Shown: piece by piece, positions 20,521-29,567 of the stretch
Layout of the letters: each line of letters starts with the position of its first letter
Numbering within the stretch: position 1 is the stretch's first letter
NCBI RefSeq assembly: GCF_006385595.1
Contig: NZ_CP041046.1
Location: 3,782,001 to 3,846,000, forward strand
Length of the DNA: 64,000 bases
Direction of reading: 5' to 3'
Source: Luteibacter pinisoli
Lineage (GTDB): Bacteria; Pseudomonadota; Gammaproteobacteria; Xanthomonadales; Rhodanobacteraceae
The notes under the pieces: model-generated
What the model saw: the letters and a program-made list of their open reading frames with translations, nothing else
What the model was told of the DNA's origin: nothing
Databases searched by the model: none
Position numbers and translations under genes: made by a program

Positions 20521-20710
20521 TCCGTCACTTACGTCGACCCTTGCCGATGCGTAAGTACCACCGCATGTCTGCCGGTGGGCGGACTTTATAGCACGCATGA
20601 TGGCAAGGAACACCTAAAGTGCACGTAAAGTTCACGATCGTGACGGGTGTACCGCCGATTTCGCGCAGTGCCCGTTAAGACGTTACGTAGGGCTACTTAG
20701 CGGACGGCAA
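20521..20710. other. Intergenic DNA after dciA, no gene seen
   Basis: No coding sequence is apparent. A weak hairpin follows the dciA stop (ACTTACG at 20527-20533 with CGTAAGT at 20550-20556). There is a perfect 12-bp palindrome TCACGATCGTGA at 20632-20643. The words AAAGTGCACG and AAAGTTCACG (about 20617-20636) form a short direct repeat next to it. These could be protein sites, but nothing shows this. Confidence 0.4.
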
Positions 20711-20998
20711 GCTCGCCTTCGGCATCGCGTTGGCGCCCGGACGTGGTCGCAGTAGAGCCCTCGGTGCCCACCCTCGCTGCTCAGACATCGACTCCAGCGT
20801 TCGACAGGGAGGGCCGCTACGCGGCCGTTTTCCTAATTTGGCCTACGGCCGCGAACCGGTGACTGGGCGGGGGTTTTCGACACGGCGTCCTGCCGTGACG
20901 AAAACGCGCGGCCCTCCATGGCCGCGCCCCTACGGGCCTGATCCTTCCAGCCCCCTCGCCTCCGCGAACTCGCCTCGAGGGTGGGCACCGAGGACTCT
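20711..20998 (+). repeat. Structured repeat, copy A (forward)
   Basis: This is one of two inverted copies of an approximately 288-bp element in the convergent dciA/lpxC gap; copy B is at 21165-21451. A core from 20754 to 20998 is closed by an 18-bp perfect stem, CCTCGGTGCCCACCCTCG at the left with CGAGGGTGGGCACCGAGG at the right, extended by AGAG/CTCT. Inside are hairpins GGCCGC-TAC-GCGGCC (20812-20826), CACGGC/GCCGTG (20881-20897) flanked by GTTTTCG/CGAAAAC, and GCGCGGCC-CTCCAT-GGCCGCGC (20906-20927). Frames that cross it encode low-complexity Arg/Pro-rich products and are not genes. It could be a mobile palindromic element (MITE-like), a structured RNA or a transcription-stopping module. 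Confidence 0.85.
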
Positions 20999-21164
20999 CT
21001 TCATCCGTGTCGATACGTGACGGAAGGCCAACGCCGGCGACGTTCTGGCCGTCGCGAAGGAACGCAGGGTTGGATTTCCTTGGGGAACAGCGCCGCAAAT
21101 CATGGTGGCCGTGGCTGCCAACGTGCGGGCGGTTGCTTTCCGGGACGAAACCTCGGTGCTGGAG

Positions 21165-21451
21165 GGAGTCCTGGGCGCCCACCCTCGAGGCGAGTTTAGT
21201 GTCGCGAGGGGGCTGGAAGGATCAGGCCCGCAGGGGGTGGGCCATGGAGGGCCCACCGTTTTCGCCACGACAGGGAATGTCGTGTCGAAAACCCCCGCCC
21301 AGCCACCGGTTCGCGGCCGTAGGCCAATAGGAAAACCAGCCGCGTAGCGGCTCTCCTTTTCGAACGCAGAGCGTTGTCTGAGCAGCGAGGGTGGGCGCCC
21401 AGGGCTCCATGGCGATCACCTCCGAGCGCCGACGCGATGCCGAAGGCGAGC
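21165..21451 (-). repeat. Structured repeat, copy B (inverted)
   Basis: Inverted partner of copy A, separated from it by about 166 bases of unrelated DNA (20999-21164) in which I see no gene. Read on the minus strand it has the same order of parts: closing stem CCTGGGCGCCCACCCTCG with CGAGGGTGGGCGCCCAGG, hairpins AGCCGC-TAC-GCGGCT, CACGACA/TGTCGTG and GGTGGGCC-CTCCAT-GGCCCACC. Every stem differs in sequence from copy A yet keeps pairing, while loops such as CTCCAT and TAC are identical. It ends 15 bases from the A/T terminator run of lpxC. Confidence 0.85.
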
Positions 21452-21465
21452 CTTCACGCAGACGC

Positions 21466-21498
21466 AAAAAAAAAAGGCCGCGATTGCTCGCGGCCTTT
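21466..21498 (-). terminator. Intrinsic terminator of lpxC
   Basis: On the minus strand, 24 bases past the lpxC stop, AAAGGCCGCG pairs with CGCGGCCTTT around a 6-base loop. A run of 10 T follows (A run 21466-21475 on the plus strand). This is a strong rho-independent terminator for the whole division cluster. Confidence 0.9.
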
Positions 21499-21522
21499 CC
21501 AAACAGCTGGAAACCAGGAGGC

Positions 21523-22434
21523 TTAGACAGCCTGCGCCGGGTGGGCGTAGGAAATCGGCGCCTTGGCCGGGTCCTTGAAACTCACCTCTTCCCACGCCGC
21601 CACATCAGCCATCAACTGGCGGAGCAGCTTGTTATTCAACTCGTGGCCCGACTTATGCGCCGAGTAAGCACCGATGAGGCTGTGACCCAGCATGTAAATG
21701 TCGCCGATCGCATCGAGGATCTTGTGCTTCACGAACTCGTTGTCGTAACGCAGGCCATCCTCGTTCAGCACGCGGTAGTCATCCAGCACCACCGCGTTGT
21801 CCATCGAACCGCCCAGGGTCAGGTTGCGCTCGCGCAGCGCTTCGATATCACGCATGAAACCGAAGGTGCGGGCGCGGCTGACTTCCTTGACGAACGACGT
21901 GGTCGAGAAATCCATCTCGGCCTGCGAATTGCGCTTGTTGAACAGCGGGTGGTCGAATTCGACCGAGAAGCCCACCTTGAAGCCGTCGAACGGCTCGAGC
22001 TTCGCCCACTTGTCGCCGTCGCGAACCACGACCGGCTTCTTGATACGGATAAAACGCTTCGGGGCTTCCTGCTCCTCGATGCCAGCGGACTGGATCAGGA
22101 ACACGAAGGGGCCGGCGCTGCCGTCCATGATCGGCACTTCAGGTGCCGACAGGTCGACGTACGCGTTATCAATGCCCAGGCCCGCCATCGCCGAGAGCAG
22201 ATGCTCGACCGTGGATACGCGGACCTCGCCATTCATAAGCGTGGTGGAAAGACGGGTGTCACCCACGTTTTCCGGGCGCGACTTCAGCTCAACCGGCGGG
22301 TTGAGGTCGGTGCGGCGGAACACGATGCCCGTATTAGGGGCCGCGGGGCGGAGCGTCATGTATACCTTGTCGCCCGTATGAAGGCCGACGCCGGTGGCGC
22401 GAATGACGTTCTTAAGAGTGCGCTGCTTGATCAT
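21523..22434 (-). CDS. lpxC: UDP-3-O-acyl-N-acetylglucosamine deacetylase LpxC
   Basis: Zinc deacetylase that commits the cell to lipid A synthesis. It starts with the typical [19 protein letters not shown]. Zinc ligands are in [17 protein letters not shown] (near residue 78) and in [32 protein letters not shown] (near 236-267), with the catalytic His in the latter stretch. The 303 residues are normal. It is the last gene of the dcw cluster and is separated from ftsZ by 339 bases, so it probably has its own promoter in addition to readthrough. A strong terminator follows. Confidence 0.98.
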   Translation of the reverse strand: MIKQRTLKNVIRATGVGLHTGDKVYMTLRPAAPNTGIVFRRTDLNPPVELKSRPENVGDTRLSTTLMNGEVRVSTVEHLLSAMAGLGIDNAYVDLSAPEVPIMDGSAGPFVFLIQSAGIEEQEAPKRFIRIKKPVVVRDGDKWAKLEPFDGFKVGFSVEFDHPLFNKRNSQAEMDFSTTSFVKEVSRARTFGFMRDIEALRERNLTLGGSMDNAVVLDDYRVLNEDGLRYDNEFVKHKILDAIGDIYMLGHSLIGAYSAHKSGHELNNKLLRQLMADVAAWEEVSFKDPAKAPISYAHPAQAV

Positions 22435-22773
22435 GATGGGTCAAACCTTGGTGGCAGCAGCCAGGTGTGGCGAAGATGCTAACACAGTCTTAACCTCGGA
22501 ATAAACAAACCGGCCAGTACAGTTCTGCCCAGCTTTCACCGGGCCTTCAGTTTTTGGTGAGATCGGTTCTCATTTGTACGGAGACACTAACGCCTGCGGG
22601 GGCCTCAGGTTGACCTGAAGCATGCCGCTTTGGTTCATGTCTTCCCGTCGGGGGCACGAAGGTGCCCCGCCGCCCGGACGGGAACAGCGGCGGGGCACCC
22701 GGGCGGCCCGGCGTCTTGCCGGGCTCGACCCCACGTCTTCCTTAACGTGCCTGGTGTATGGCGTGAGTGCCGC
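22435..22773 (-). other. ftsZ-lpxC intergenic region with two GC hairpins
   Basis: The 339-base gap holds no gene that I can support. Two strong stem-loops follow ftsZ: a 13-bp perfect stem GGTGCCCCGCCGC/GCGGCGGGGCACC (22661-22673 with 22687-22699) and GCCCGGC-GTCTT-GCCGGGC (22706-22724). Neither has a T tract, so they may attenuate rather than stop transcription, or protect ftsZ mRNA. The lpxC-proximal part (about 22470-22560) is AT-richer and is the likely site of an lpxC promoter, but no clear hexamer pair stands out. Confidence 0.55.
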
Positions 22774-23961
22774 TTAGTCAGCCTGACGACGCAGGAAGGC
22801 CGGGATATCCAGGTAATCGATCGCCGGCTCGGCGGTCTTGGCGGCCGGGGCCGGCTCGCTGCGGACCGACGGGACCGGATCGGCGTGGGCGTAATCGACC
22901 ACTTCGTTGCCCGTACCCGTGCGCAGCACGACCGGACGCGGACGCTGGCGCATTTCCACCTGCTGCTGCACCGGCTGGCGGACCGGCTGCTTGGCCGCGG
23001 CGGTACCGCGGTTCAGGCCGGTGGCCACGACGGTGACGCGGACGTCGTCCTGCATGTCCGGGTCGAGCGAGGTGCCGATCACCACGGTCGCGTCTTCGGA
23101 AGCGAAGTCGTGGATCACGCGGCCGATCTCGTCGAACTCGCGCATGGTCAGGTTCGGGCCGGCCGTGACGTTGACCAGGATGCCGCAGGCACCGGCCAGG
23201 TTCACGTCTTCCAGCAGCGGGTTGTTGATGGCGGACTCGGCGGCAGCCTGCGCGCGGTCGTCGCCGCGGGCGGTACCCGAACCCATCATCGCCATGCCCA
23301 TCTCGCTCATTACGGTACGGACGTCGGCAAAGTCGACGTTGATCAGGCCCGGGGCCGTGATCAGGTCGGCGATGCCCTGCACGGCGCCGAGGAGCACGTC
23401 GTTGGCCGCCTTGAAGGCGTTCAGCAGGGTCACTTCGCGGCCCAGCACCGAGAGCAGCTTCTCGTTCGGCACGGTGATCAGCGAATCCACGTGCTGCTGC
23501 AGGTCTTCGATGCCCTTCAGGGCCACCTGCATGCGGCGACGGCCTTCAAACGGGAAGGGCTTGGTCACGACGGCGACGGTCAGGATGCCCTTTTCCTTCG
23601 CCAGCTGTGCCACCACCGGCGCAGCGCCGGTACCGGTGCCACCGCCCATGCCGCAGGTGATGAACACCATGTCGGCGCCTTCCAGCATTTCTTCGATGCG
23701 CTCGCGATCTTCCAGGGCGGCCTGGCGGCCCACTTCCGGATTGGCGCCCGCGCCCAGGCCCTTGGTGACGTTGCCACCGAGCTGCAGGTGCGTACGGCCA
23801 CCGCAGGTCTTCATGGCCTGGGCGTCCGTGTTGGCGACGACGAATTCCACGCCTTCGATATTGGAGTTCACCATGTGGGCCACGGCGTTACCGCCGCCAC
23901 CACCCACGCCGATGACCTTGATGACCGCATTCGGTGCCAGTTTTTCGATCAGTTCAAACAT
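22774..23961 (-). CDS. ftsZ: Cell division GTPase FtsZ
   Basis: Tubulin-like GTPase that polymerises into the division ring. ATG at 23961 has GGAGG about 8 bases upstream and starts the conserved MFELIEKLAPNAVIKVIGVGGGGGN. The tubulin signature GGGTGTGAAP lies near residue 105, preceded by the T1-loop GVGGGGGNAV. A variable linker rich in Gln and Pro follows from about 318. The C-terminal peptide DYLDIPAFLRRQ is the docking site for FtsA and ZipA. The 395 residues are normal. A 132-base gap separates it from ftsA, wider than the other cluster junctions, so an additional promoter is likely there. Confidence 0.98.
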   Translation of the reverse strand: MFELIEKLAPNAVIKVIGVGGGGGNAVAHMVNSNIEGVEFVVANTDAQAMKTCGGRTHLQLGGNVTKGLGAGANPEVGRQAALEDRERIEEMLEGADMVFITCGMGGGTGTGAAPVVAQLAKEKGILTVAVVTKPFPFEGRRRMQVALKGIEDLQQHVDSLITVPNEKLLSVLGREVTLLNAFKAANDVLLGAVQGIADLITAPGLINVDFADVRTVMSEMGMAMMGSGTARGDDRAQAAAESAINNPLLEDVNLAGACGILVNVTAGPNLTMREFDEIGRVIHDFASEDATVVIGTSLDPDMQDDVRVTVVATGLNRGTAAAKQPVRQPVQQQVEMRQRPRPVVLRTGTGNEVVDYAHADPVPSVRSEPAPAAKTAEPAIDYLDIPAFLRRQAD

Positions 23962-24093
23962 TTCCCGTCCTCCGCAGAACTTGTAGTTATTTTGGTTTGT
24001 ATCCCGTGGGCGACTCCTGTCGACCATGGGTAGTGGGCCTTCCGTTTGCCCCGGCGCCCCCTTCCTTCGGGCACCGATGAATGAGTTTGTGTT

Positions 24094-25329
24094 TTAGAAG
24101 TTCTTGGTAAACCAGCTACGGAACTTCTCGACGACGCTGCCGACATTGCCGACCGGCGAATTGCTGTGGCGCGTGCTGCCCGTGGCGCGCGCGCCGTGCA
24201 GCAGAAGGCCCACGCCGGTGGAATGCAATTCAGTGGACACCACGTCGCCCAGGCCGGAGACGTGCTGGGGCACGCCGACGCGAACCATCTTGTGGAAGAT
24301 TTCTTCCGCCAGCTCCAGCGCCCCTTCCATCCGCGACGCACCGCCGGTCAGCACGATGCCCGCAGCCACGAGGCTTTCGTAACCCGAGCGGCGCAGTTCG
24401 TCCTGCACCATCTCGAAGATTTCTTCATAGCGTGCCTGTACCGACTGCGCGAGCGCCTGGCGGGCCAGGCGGCGCGGCGGGCGGTCGCCCACGCTCGGCA
24501 CCTGGATGGTTTCTTCCGCATGGGCAAGCTGGGCCAGCGCACACGCGTATTTGATTTTGATCTCTTCCGCGTGAGCAGTTGGTGTGTGCACGCCATACGC
24601 GATGTCGTTCGTCACCTGGTCACCGCCCACCGGCAGCGACTTCGTGTAGCGAATCGAACCCTGCGTGTAGATGGCGATGTCGGTGGTGCCGGCGCCGATG
24701 TCGACCAGGCACACACCGAGTTCCAGTTCGTCTTCGGTCAGCACGGACTTCGCGCTGGCCACCGCCGCCGGCACCAGCTCGTCGACCGAGAGGCCGCAGC
24801 GCTGGATGCACTTGGAGATGTTCTGCACGGCGCTCGCCGCACCGGTCACCAGGTGCACGCTGGCTTCGAGGCGCACGCCGCTCATGCCCACCGGATGGCG
24901 GATGCCGTCCTGGCCATCGATGCGGTATTCCTGCGATTCCTTGTAAAGCACCTTGCGGTCGGCCGGGATGGCCACGGCGCTCGCGGCTTCCAGTACCTGC
25001 TCCAGGTCGCCCACCATCACCTCGCGGTCGCGGATGGCCGCGGTGCCGTGCGAGTTGCGGGTTTCCAGGTGGCTGCCGCTGATCGAGGCGTACACCGAGC
25101 GGATATCGCAGCCGGCCATCAGCTCGGCCTCTTCCACGGCGCGCTGGATGGAGTGCACCGTCGATTCGATGTCCACCACCGAGCCGCGCTTCATGCCGCG
25201 CGACACGTGGGTGCCGATGCCGATCACTTCGATCGGTTCACCCGGCTCGTACTCGCCCACGATGGCGACCACCTTGGAGGTGCCGATGTCGAGGCCGACG
25301 ACGAGCTGTTTGTCGTTCTTGTTTCTCAT
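24094..25329 (-). CDS. ftsA: Cell division protein FtsA
   Basis: Actin-fold ATPase that ties FtsZ to the inner membrane. The phosphate-binding loop LVVGLDIGTSKVVAIVGEY lies near residues 9-27 and the second one, GVCLVDIGAGTTDIAIY, near 205-221. GIVLTGGASRMEGALELAEEIF lies near 335-356. The C-terminus ends with an amphipathic segment (VVEKFRSWFTKNF), the membrane-targeting helix. The 411 residues are typical. It begins 8 bases after the ftsQ stop. Confidence 0.97.
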   Translation of the reverse strand: MRNKNDKQLVVGLDIGTSKVVAIVGEYEPGEPIEVIGIGTHVSRGMKRGSVVDIESTVHSIQRAVEEAELMAGCDIRSVYASISGSHLETRNSHGTAAIRDREVMVGDLEQVLEAASAVAIPADRKVLYKESQEYRIDGQDGIRHPVGMSGVRLEASVHLVTGAASAVQNISKCIQRCGLSVDELVPAAVASAKSVLTEDELELGVCLVDIGAGTTDIAIYTQGSIRYTKSLPVGGDQVTNDIAYGVHTPTAHAEEIKIKYACALAQLAHAEETIQVPSVGDRPPRRLARQALAQSVQARYEEIFEMVQDELRRSGYESLVAAGIVLTGGASRMEGALELAEEIFHKMVRVGVPQHVSGLGDVVSTELHSTGVGLLLHGARATGSTRHSNSPVGNVGSVVEKFRSWFTKNF

Positions 25330-25337
25330 GTTCTAAC

Positions 25338-26078
25338 TCAGGTTCCGACCTTGGGGGTGGCCGTGTTGTCCGATGGCGGCCACCGGATGGCGAATCCGTT
25401 GGTGTAACGCAGGTCGGCGTAGGCGAAACCGCCACGATGACCGGCAATGAGTTGCGGGTACACATCCAAAAACCGTGCAAGGCGACGGTCGGCCTGTTCG
25501 CGATCGCCAATGACGATCTCCGCGCCGCTGTCCGTGATCACGCTCCAGCTGCCGCGATTGGTGAGCGACACGCCGGTGACCGACATGCCTGCCCTGCCCT
25601 CGAACGCCTTGCGCACCTGCGCATAAAAGCTCACCACTTCGGCCAGCCGCGAATCCGGGCCCGACAGCCGCGGCAGGTCGCCCATCTGGTCGGCACCCGG
25701 CGCGTCGAACACCTGGCCCTGGCGGCTGATCAGGCGTGCTTCGTTCCAGCGGGCGAACGGTTCGCGCTCGTAGATGCGCACCAGCAGCGTATCCGGCCAG
25801 CGCTTGCGCACTTCCACCGACTCCACCCACGGCAGCACGCCGATCGAACGGCGCACGTCTTCCAGGTCCGTGGCAAAGAAGCCCTTGCCCAGGCGCGGGA
25901 TCACGGCGCTGCGGATCTGTTCGGCGCTCACGTGGGTGAACTCCGCCTCCACCTTCAGCTGGGTCACCGGCCAGCGGCCGGCGGCAAACCAGCCCTGCAT
26001 CACGCCCACGATAGGGAGCGCCACCAAGGTGATGGCGATTCCCCATGCGACGATCCGCGTGGCGGCGGCTCCTTTCAT
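25338..26078 (-). CDS. ftsQ: Cell division protein FtsQ
   Basis: Single-pass inner-membrane protein linking early and late divisome parts through FtsB and FtsL. The membrane helix lies near residues 8-30 (RIVAWGIAITLVALPIVGVMQGWF). It is followed by the POTRA domain (WPVTQLKVEAEFTHVSAEQIRSAV) and the beta domain (WVESVEVRKRWPDTLLVRIYEREPFARW). ATG at 26078 overlaps the ddl stop as TAATG, which decides the start; 246 residues result. Confidence 0.96.
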   Translation of the reverse strand: MKGAAATRIVAWGIAITLVALPIVGVMQGWFAAGRWPVTQLKVEAEFTHVSAEQIRSAVIPRLGKGFFATDLEDVRRSIGVLPWVESVEVRKRWPDTLLVRIYEREPFARWNEARLISRQGQVFDAPGADQMGDLPRLSGPDSRLAEVVSFYAQVRKAFEGRAGMSVTGVSLTNRGSWSVITDSGAEIVIGDREQADRRLARFLDVYPQLIAGHRGGFAYADLRYTNGFAIRWPPSDNTATPKVGT

Positions 26079-27049
26079 TACTTCGCAGCCTCCCGTTCCA
26101 TGGAGGTTTCCAGCACGCGCCAGCACAGGCCCGGGTAATCCAGGCCCGCCGCGGCGGCGGCCTTCGGCACCAGCGAGTGCGAGGTCATGCCCGGGGCGGT
26201 GTTCACCTCGAGCAGCCAGTTCTTGCCGTGGCGGTCGCGCATCACGTCGACGCGGCCCCAGCCGAAGCAGTCCACGGCGTCGAAGGCCTTCAGGGCGAGC
26301 GCGCGCATCTCGTCTTCCGCCGCGCCGGACAGGCCGGGGCAGAGATACTGCGTCTCGTCCGAGATGTACTTGGCGTTGTAGTCGTAGTACTCGCCGGCCG
26401 GCACGATCTTGATGGTGGGCAGCACTTCGCGGCCGACGATGCCGACGGTGAACTCACCACCTTCCTGCGCGTCGCCTTCGATCAGCGTTTCCATCAGCAG
26501 GTCGCCGGGGTAACGGCGGGCGAGGTCGACAGCGGCGTCGAGGTCACTTTCCTTGAACACGCGCGTGATGCCGACGCTGGAACCTTCCCAGGCCGGCTTC
26601 ACGATCAGCGGGAAACCGATCTCGCGCGCCGCGGCGTGCACGTCGGCACCGCGCGGCAGCGCCTTGAACTTCGGGGTCGGCAGGCCGAGGGCGATCCACA
26701 CCTGCTTGGCGCGCACCTTGTCCAGCGACAGCGCGGAACCCAGCACGCCGGAACCGGTGTACGGCACGCCGAGCGACTGCAGCGCACCCTGCAGCTCGCC
26801 GTTCTCGCCGCCCGCACCGTGCAGGATGTTGAACACACGGGCGAAGTGCCCCGCGCGCACGGCGTCGAGCAGCGCCGGGATACCGTCGATGGCGTGGGCA
26901 TCGACGCCCGCGCTACGCAGCGCCTCAAGCACGCCCTTGCCGGAGTTCAGCGAGACCTCGCGCTCGGCCGAGTTACCGCCCATGACCACGGCGACGCGGC
27001 CGAAATCGGCGGCATCGGTGACACGGCGCGGGAAACGGGTGGTGCTCAT
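26078..27049 (-). CDS. ddl: D-alanine-D-alanine ligase (DdlB type)
   Basis: ATP-grasp enzyme that makes the D-Ala-D-Ala end of the peptidoglycan precursor. Motifs include [17 protein letters not shown] near residues 21-37, [25 protein letters not shown] near 79-103, [19 protein letters not shown] near 150-168 and [11 protein letters not shown] ... [17 protein letters not shown] near 271-300. The 323 residues are normal. Its start overlaps the murC stop (ATGA) and its stop overlaps the ftsQ start. Confidence 0.97.
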   Translation of the reverse strand: MSTTRFPRRVTDAADFGRVAVVMGGNSAEREVSLNSGKGVLEALRSAGVDAHAIDGIPALLDAVRAGHFARVFNILHGAGGENGELQGALQSLGVPYTGSGVLGSALSLDKVRAKQVWIALGLPTPKFKALPRGADVHAAAREIGFPLIVKPAWEGSSVGITRVFKESDLDAAVDLARRYPGDLLMETLIEGDAQEGGEFTVGIVGREVLPTIKIVPAGEYYDYNAKYISDETQYLCPGLSGAAEDEMRALALKAFDAVDCFGWGRVDVMRDRHGKNWLLEVNTAPGMTSHSLVPKAAAAAGLDYPGLCWRVLETSMEREAAK

Positions 27050-28488
27050 GCCTTGGTCGTCCTCAGGTTGCCGCTGTTGCCAAGCTCAACCGCCGCGGCG
27101 CCGATATCGCCGGCGCCCAGCAGCAGGATCAAATCGTTGTCGCGGGCCAGCGCGGAGAGCGTGGCGCGCAGGTCGCGCGGGTGGTCCACCAGCACCGGGT
27201 CGGTCTTGCCGCGCGCGCGGATCGCGCGGGCCAGGGCCTTGCCGTCGGCGCCAGCGATCGGCGATTCGCCGGCCGGGTACACCTCGGTGAGCACCAGCAC
27301 GTCGGTTTCGGCGAGCACGTTGGCGAAGTCGTCGAGCAGGTCGCGGGTACGGCTGTAACGGTGCGGCTGGAAGGCCACGACCAGGCGACGATCCGGCCAG
27401 CCGCCACGCGCCGCGGCAAACACGGCGGCGAGTTCGCGCGGATGGTGGCCGTAATCGTCCACCAGCAGCGCGGCACCCTGGTCGAGGGCGATCTCGCCGC
27501 GGCGATGGAAGCGACGGCCGACGCCTTCGAACGACGCGAGCGCATGCGCGATGGCTTCCGGCTCCACGCCGAGCTGCCAGCCCACGGCGGCCGCGGCGAG
27601 CGCGTTCTGCACGTTGTGCCGGCCCGGCAGGTTCAGCGTGACGGCCACGGCGTCGGCGAGGCCCGGCAGGTGCAGGTCGAACTGCATCTGGAAGCCGGCC
27701 TGGCGCACGTTCGTCGCGGTGACGTCGGCCGCGGCGTTGTCGATGCCGTAGGTAAGCAGGCGGCGCGAGGTGTCCTGCGCCAGCTTCGCGGTCTCTTCGT
27801 CGTCGATGCACAGCACGGCCATGCCGTAGAACGGCAGGCGGTGCAGGAAGTCGGCAAAGGCCTTCTTCACGAACGCGAAGTCGCCGTTGTAATTCTCCAG
27901 ATGGTCCGCGTCGATGTTGGTCACGACGGCCATCACCGGCGAGAGCATCAGGAACGAACCATCGGACTCGTCGGCCTCGGCCACCAGGTACTGGCCCGTG
28001 CCCAGGCGCGCGTTCGCGCCGGCGGCGGTGAGCTGGCCACCGATGACGAAGGTCGGATCGTAGTCGGCTTCGGCGAGCACGCTGGCGACGAGGCTGGTGG
28101 TAGTCGTCTTGCCGTGCGTGCCGGCAATGGCGATGCCACGGCGGAAACGCATCAGCTCGCCGAGCATTTCCGCGCGCGGCACCACCGGGATGCGCGAGGC
28201 GTGCGCAGCGACCAGCTCGGGATTGTCCTTGCGGATCGCGCTGGAGATCACCACCACGTCGGCGCCATCGATGTTGGCGGCTTCGTGGCCCATGCGCACG
28301 TCCACGCCCAGCTTGGCCAGGCGCTCGGTGGTCGGCGACGGCGCGCGGTCGGAACCGGACACGCTGTAACCAAGGTTCGCCAGCACTTCGGCGATACCGC
28401 TCATGCCCACGCCACCCACGCCAATGAAATGGACGCGGCGGAACGAGGTCATGAAATCATCGTGGGCGCGCAAACGACCGGTCGTCAT
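27046..28488 (-). CDS. murC: UDP-N-acetylmuramate-L-alanine ligase MurC
   Basis: First of the Mur amino-acid ligases; it adds L-Ala to UDP-MurNAc. The N-terminal Rossmann motif [17 protein letters not shown] lies near residues 20-36 and the ATP loop [16 protein letters not shown] near 116-131. The Mur central and C-terminal domains are present ([38 protein letters not shown]). The 480 residues are typical. ATG at 28488 overlaps the murG stop; a second ATG 12 codons in (MTSFRRVHF) is an alternative closer to the usual N-terminus. Confidence 0.97.
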   Translation of the reverse strand: MTTGRLRAHDDFMTSFRRVHFIGVGGVGMSGIAEVLANLGYSVSGSDRAPSPTTERLAKLGVDVRMGHEAANIDGADVVVISSAIRKDNPELVAAHASRIPVVPRAEMLGELMRFRRGIAIAGTHGKTTTTSLVASVLAEADYDPTFVIGGQLTAAGANARLGTGQYLVAEADESDGSFLMLSPVMAVVTNIDADHLENYNGDFAFVKKAFADFLHRLPFYGMAVLCIDDEETAKLAQDTSRRLLTYGIDNAAADVTATNVRQAGFQMQFDLHLPGLADAVAVTLNLPGRHNVQNALAAAAVGWQLGVEPEAIAHALASFEGVGRRFHRRGEIALDQGAALLVDDYGHHPRELAAVFAAARGGWPDRRLVVAFQPHRYSRTRDLLDDFANVLAETDVLVLTEVYPAGESPIAGADGKALARAIRARGKTDPVLVDHPRDLRATLSALARDNDLILLLGAGDIGAAAVELGNSGNLRTTKA

Positions 28489-29567
28489 GCGGAAACCTCC
28501 ATGCAGTGACGGGCAATCGTGGATGCAGCGTCAGGTTTGGCCAGCGTGCGGGACGCATTGGCGGCAGAAAGGATCTGCCCGCGGTCGGCCAACAGGTCGT
28601 TGAGCATCTTGGCGAGCAGTTCCGGGGAATCGTTCTGGTTGAGCGTGGCATCGGCCACGAGGCGCGCACCGCCCACGTCGACCATGGCGCGGGCGTTCGC
28701 CGTCTGGTGGTCGTCCACCGCGTGCGGGAACGGCACCAGCAAGGCTTCGAGGCCGGCGGCGCACAGTTCGGCCACGGTGAGCGCACCGGCGCGGCACACC
28801 ACCACGTCGGCCCACTCGTAGGCGCCGGCCATGTCGTCGATGAACGGCACGACGTTGGCGGCCACTTCGGCCTGGGTGTACGCATCCACGGCTTCGGGCA
28901 GGCCGCGCTCACCGGTCTGGTGGACGATGTCCGGCAGCACGCCGTGCGCGGCGAGCAGGCCCAGCGCCTTCGGCACGCTGGTATTCAAGGTGCGCGCGCC
29001 GAGGCTGCCACCGAGCACGAGCAGGCGCGGCACGCCTTCGCGATGGTGGAAGCGCACGGCCGGGGCCGGCAGCGAGGCGATGGCCGCGCGCACCGGGTTA
29101 CCCACCCACTCCGCGCCGGGCAGCACGTTGGGGAAGCCGGTGAGCACGCGCTTCGCGAACGCGGCGAGCTTGCGGTTGGTGTAGCCGGCCACGGCGTTCT
29201 GCTCATGCACCACCAGCGGGATGCCCGCCAGGCGCGCGGCGACACCGGCCGGACCAGCCACGTAGCCACCCATGGAGAGCACGCAGCGCGGACGCAGCTT
29301 GCGCAGCACGGCCAGCGAATCGAACAGCGCGCGCACCAGCATCAGCGGGGCGAGCAGGCGGGTCTTCATGCCCTTGCCGCGCAGGCCACCGACTTTCACC
29401 GTGTGCAGCGCGATGTCGTGCGCCGGCACCACGCGGGTTTCCATGCCGCCCTCGGCACCGAGCCACGCCACCGGCACGCCCTGCGCACGCAGTTCGTCGG
29501 CCACGGCCAGGCCGGGGAAGATGTGGCCGCCGGTACCACCGGCCATGATCAGCACCGGGCCGCTCAT
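28485..29567 (-). CDS. murG: Lipid II synthase MurG
   Basis: Glycosyltransferase (GT28) that adds GlcNAc to lipid I at the inner face of the membrane. The three G-loops are visible: MAGGTGGHIFPGLAVA near residues 8-23, HEQNAVAGYTNRKLA near 122-136 and VLGGSLGARTLN near 190-201. ATG at 29567 is chosen because it overlaps the ftsW stop (ATGA) and begins the family N-terminus; an open frame continues far upstream inside ftsW but is antifamily sequence. It has 360 residues. Confidence 0.97.
   Translation of the reverse strand: MSGPVLIMAGGTGGHIFPGLAVADELRAQGVPVAWLGAEGGMETRVVPAHDIALHTVKVGGLRGKGMKTRLLAPLMLVRALFDSLAVLRKLRPRCVLSMGGYVAGPAGVAARLAGIPLVVHEQNAVAGYTNRKLAAFAKRVLTGFPNVLPGAEWVGNPVRAAIASLPAPAVRFHHREGVPRLLVLGGSLGARTLNTSVPKALGLLAAHGVLPDIVHQTGERGLPEAVDAYTQAEVAANVVPFIDDMAGAYEWADVVVCRAGALTVAELCAAGLEALLVPFPHAVDDHQTANARAMVDVGGARLVADATLNQNDSPELLAKMLNDLLADRGQILSAANASRTLAKPDAASTIARHCMEVSA

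Noticed and set aside
20817..21347. Several frames of 70-120 codons on both strands in the dciA-lpxC gap
   Set aside because: They run across the structured repeats, share the repeat in different frames and encode Arg/Pro-rich nonsense; they are likely to be misannotated as hypothetical proteins.
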